Shown: one piece after another, positions 6,110-7,391 of the stretch
Layout: each line of letters opens with the position of its first letter
How positions within the stretch are numbered: the first letter of the stretch is position 1
Origin: an uncultured Tabrizicola sp.
Lineage (GTDB): Bacteria > Pseudomonadota > Alphaproteobacteria > Rhodobacterales > Rhodobacteraceae
Assembly: GCA_937858255.1 (NCBI GenBank)
Contig: CALLZQ010000070.1
Span: forward strand, 1 to 7,391
Direction: 5' to 3'
Length of the DNA stretch: 7,391 bases
Notes under the pieces: model-generated
What the model was told of the DNA's origin: nothing
Database searches by the model: none
The model's input: the letters and a program-made list of their open reading frames with translations, nothing else
Position numbers and translations under genes: made by a program

Positions 6110-7391
6110 ATGAGCGATACGCCAGAAGACCTTGAAACCGCAGGGGAAAAGCCCGAGCGTCCGGCCTATCACGGCCCGCAGGTCGATATCGCGGCCGAGA
6201 TGAAGACGGCCTATCTCGACTATGCGATGTCGGTGATCGTCTCTCGCGCGATCCCCGATCTGCGTGACGGGCTAAAGCCGGTGCATCGCCGCATCCTGTT
6301 TGCGATGCATGAAACCGGGAATACCCACGACAAATCCTATCGCAAATCGGCCCGCCCGGTGGGCGATACCATGGGGAAATACCACCCCCATGGCGACGGG
6401 GCGATTTATGACGCGCTGGTGCGGATGGCCCAGCCCTTCAGCATGGGTCTGCGGCTGCTGGACGGTCAGGGCAACTTTGGCTCGATGGATGGCGATGCAG
6501 CGGCGGCCATGCGCTATACCGAAGTGCGGATGGACAAGCCTGCCGCCTTCCTGTTGGCCGATATCGACAAGGACACGGTCGATTTTCAGGACAATTACGA
6601 CGGCAAAGACAAGGAACCGACCGTCCTGCCGGCGCGGTTTCCGAACATGCTGGTCAATGGCGCAGGCGGTATCGCCGTCGGCATGGCCACCAACATCCCG
6701 CCGCACAATCTGGGCGAAGTGATCGACGGCACGCTGGCCCTGATCGCCAACCCCGACATGTCGACCGAGGCGCTGATGGAAATTATCCCCGCGCCCGACT
6801 TCCCCACCGGCGCGCTGATCCTTGGCCGCTCGGGCGCGCGCAAGGCCTATCTCGAGGGGCGCGGCAGCGTCATCATCCGCGCCAAGACCCATGTCGAAGA
6901 GATCCGCAAGGACCGCTTTGCCATCGTGGTCGATGAGGTCCCCTATCAGGTGAACAAGGCGGCGATGATCGAAAAGATCGCCGATCTGGTGCGCGAGAAA
7001 AAGATCGAGGGCATCGCCAATGTCGCCGACGAATCCGACCGGATCGGCGTGCGGGTGGTGATCGAGCTAAAACGTGACGCGACCCCCGATGTGGTGCTGA
7101 ACCAGTTGTTCCGCTTTACCCCGATGCAGACCAGTTTCGGCTGCAACATGCTGGCGCTGAACGGTGGGCGGCCCGAGCAACTGACCTTGCGCGATTTCCT
7201 GACCCATTTCGTGACCTTCCGCGAAGAGGTGGTGGCCAGGCGCACCGCCTTTGAACTGCGCAAGGCGCGTGAGCGCAGCCATATCCTCTGCGGTCTGGCG
7301 GTTGCGGTCTCGAACGTCGATGAGGTGGTGCGGACCATCCGCTCTTCCGCCGATGCTGCCGAGGCGCGTGAAAAGCTGATGACTCGCCGCT
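6110..7391 (+). CDS. gyrA: DNA gyrase subunit A, N-terminal part
   Basis: The first 427 codons of GyrA, open to the window end; full GyrA is usually about 850-920 residues. With GyrB it introduces negative supercoils in an ATP-dependent way, and GyrA cuts and rejoins the DNA. Visible landmarks are [20 protein letters not shown] (40-59), the helix [19 protein letters not shown] (79-97), [12 protein letters not shown] (118-129) and AAAMRYTE with catalytic Tyr136 (Tyr122 in E. coli). Further on are [20 protein letters not shown] and [16 protein letters not shown]. The sequence reads as GyrA rather than ParC in the KYHPHGD and AQPFS-type segments. Gly97 occupies the place of E. coli Ser83; Asp101 matches Asp87. 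GAAAGG at 6095-6100 lies nine bases before the ATG at 6110, and the N-terminal extension of about 14 residues relative to E. coli is low in conserved motifs. The breakpoint-resealing and winged-helix domains are present; the C-terminal DNA-wrapping domain lies outside. Confidence 0.98.
   Translation, partial: MSDTPEDLETAGEKPERPAYHGPQVDIAAEMKTAYLDYAMSVIVSRAIPDLRDGLKPVHRRILFAMHETGNTHDKSYRKSARPVGDTMGKYHPHGDGAIYDALVRMAQPFSMGLRLLDGQGNFGSMDGDAAAAMRYTEVRMDKPAAFLLADIDKDTVDFQDNYDGKDKEPTVLPARFPNMLVNGAGGIAVGMATNIPPHNLGEVIDGTLALIANPDMSTEALMEIIPAPDFPTGALILGRSGARKAYLEGRGSVIIRAKTHVEEIRKDRFAIVVDEVPYQVNKAAMIEKIADLVREKKIEGIANVADESDRIGVRVVIELKRDATPDVVLNQLFRFTPMQTSFGCNMLALNGGRPEQLTLRDFLTHFVTFREEVVARRTAFELRKARERSHILCGLAVAVSNVDEVVRTIRSSADAAEAREKLMTRR

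Overview
The window is a GC-rich, densely coded stretch typical of an alphaproteobacterium, most likely a member of the Rhodobacteraceae (Paracoccus/Rhodobacter type). This rests on the codon usage, the Usg-like gene (a family found mostly in alphaproteobacteria) and the style of the GyrA sequence. No mobile element, CRISPR array, tRNA or rRNA was seen.

Positions 1-5153 hold a five-gene peptide/oligopeptide ABC transporter operon on the + strand, in the order ATPase (OppD-like, 5' end outside the window), ATPase (OppF-like), secreted substrate-binding protein (OppA/DppA-like), and two inner-membrane permeases (OppB- and OppC-like). Three of the four junctions are start/stop overlaps (8, 4 and 8 bp), which suggests translational coupling. 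The exception is the 86-nt gap after the binding-protein gene. It carries a 12-bp GC-rich hairpin, placed where it could raise binding-protein output relative to the permeases. A weaker hairpin follows the last permease.

Positions 5261-5629 encode a small ArsR-family repressor. It lacks the classical arsenic/metal motif, but its cysteine spacing matches the persulfide sensors SqrR/BigR. It converges, with a 6-nt gap, on a minus-strand gene for a Usg-like small protein (5636-5905). The 204-nt region between usg and the next gene is divergent and holds a short AT-rich patch with palindromes, a sigma-54-like element facing usg, and weak sigma-70-like sequences facing gyrA.

Positions 6110-7391 are the first 427 codons of gyrA (DNA gyrase subunit A), which runs off the window. 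It has glycine at the position of E. coli Ser83 in the quinolone-resistance region.

No wholly new system is evident. The items most worth a second look are the SqrR-like regulator with no sulfur gene next to it, the GyrA Gly97, the paired cysteines of the binding protein, and the sigma-54-like element ahead of usg.
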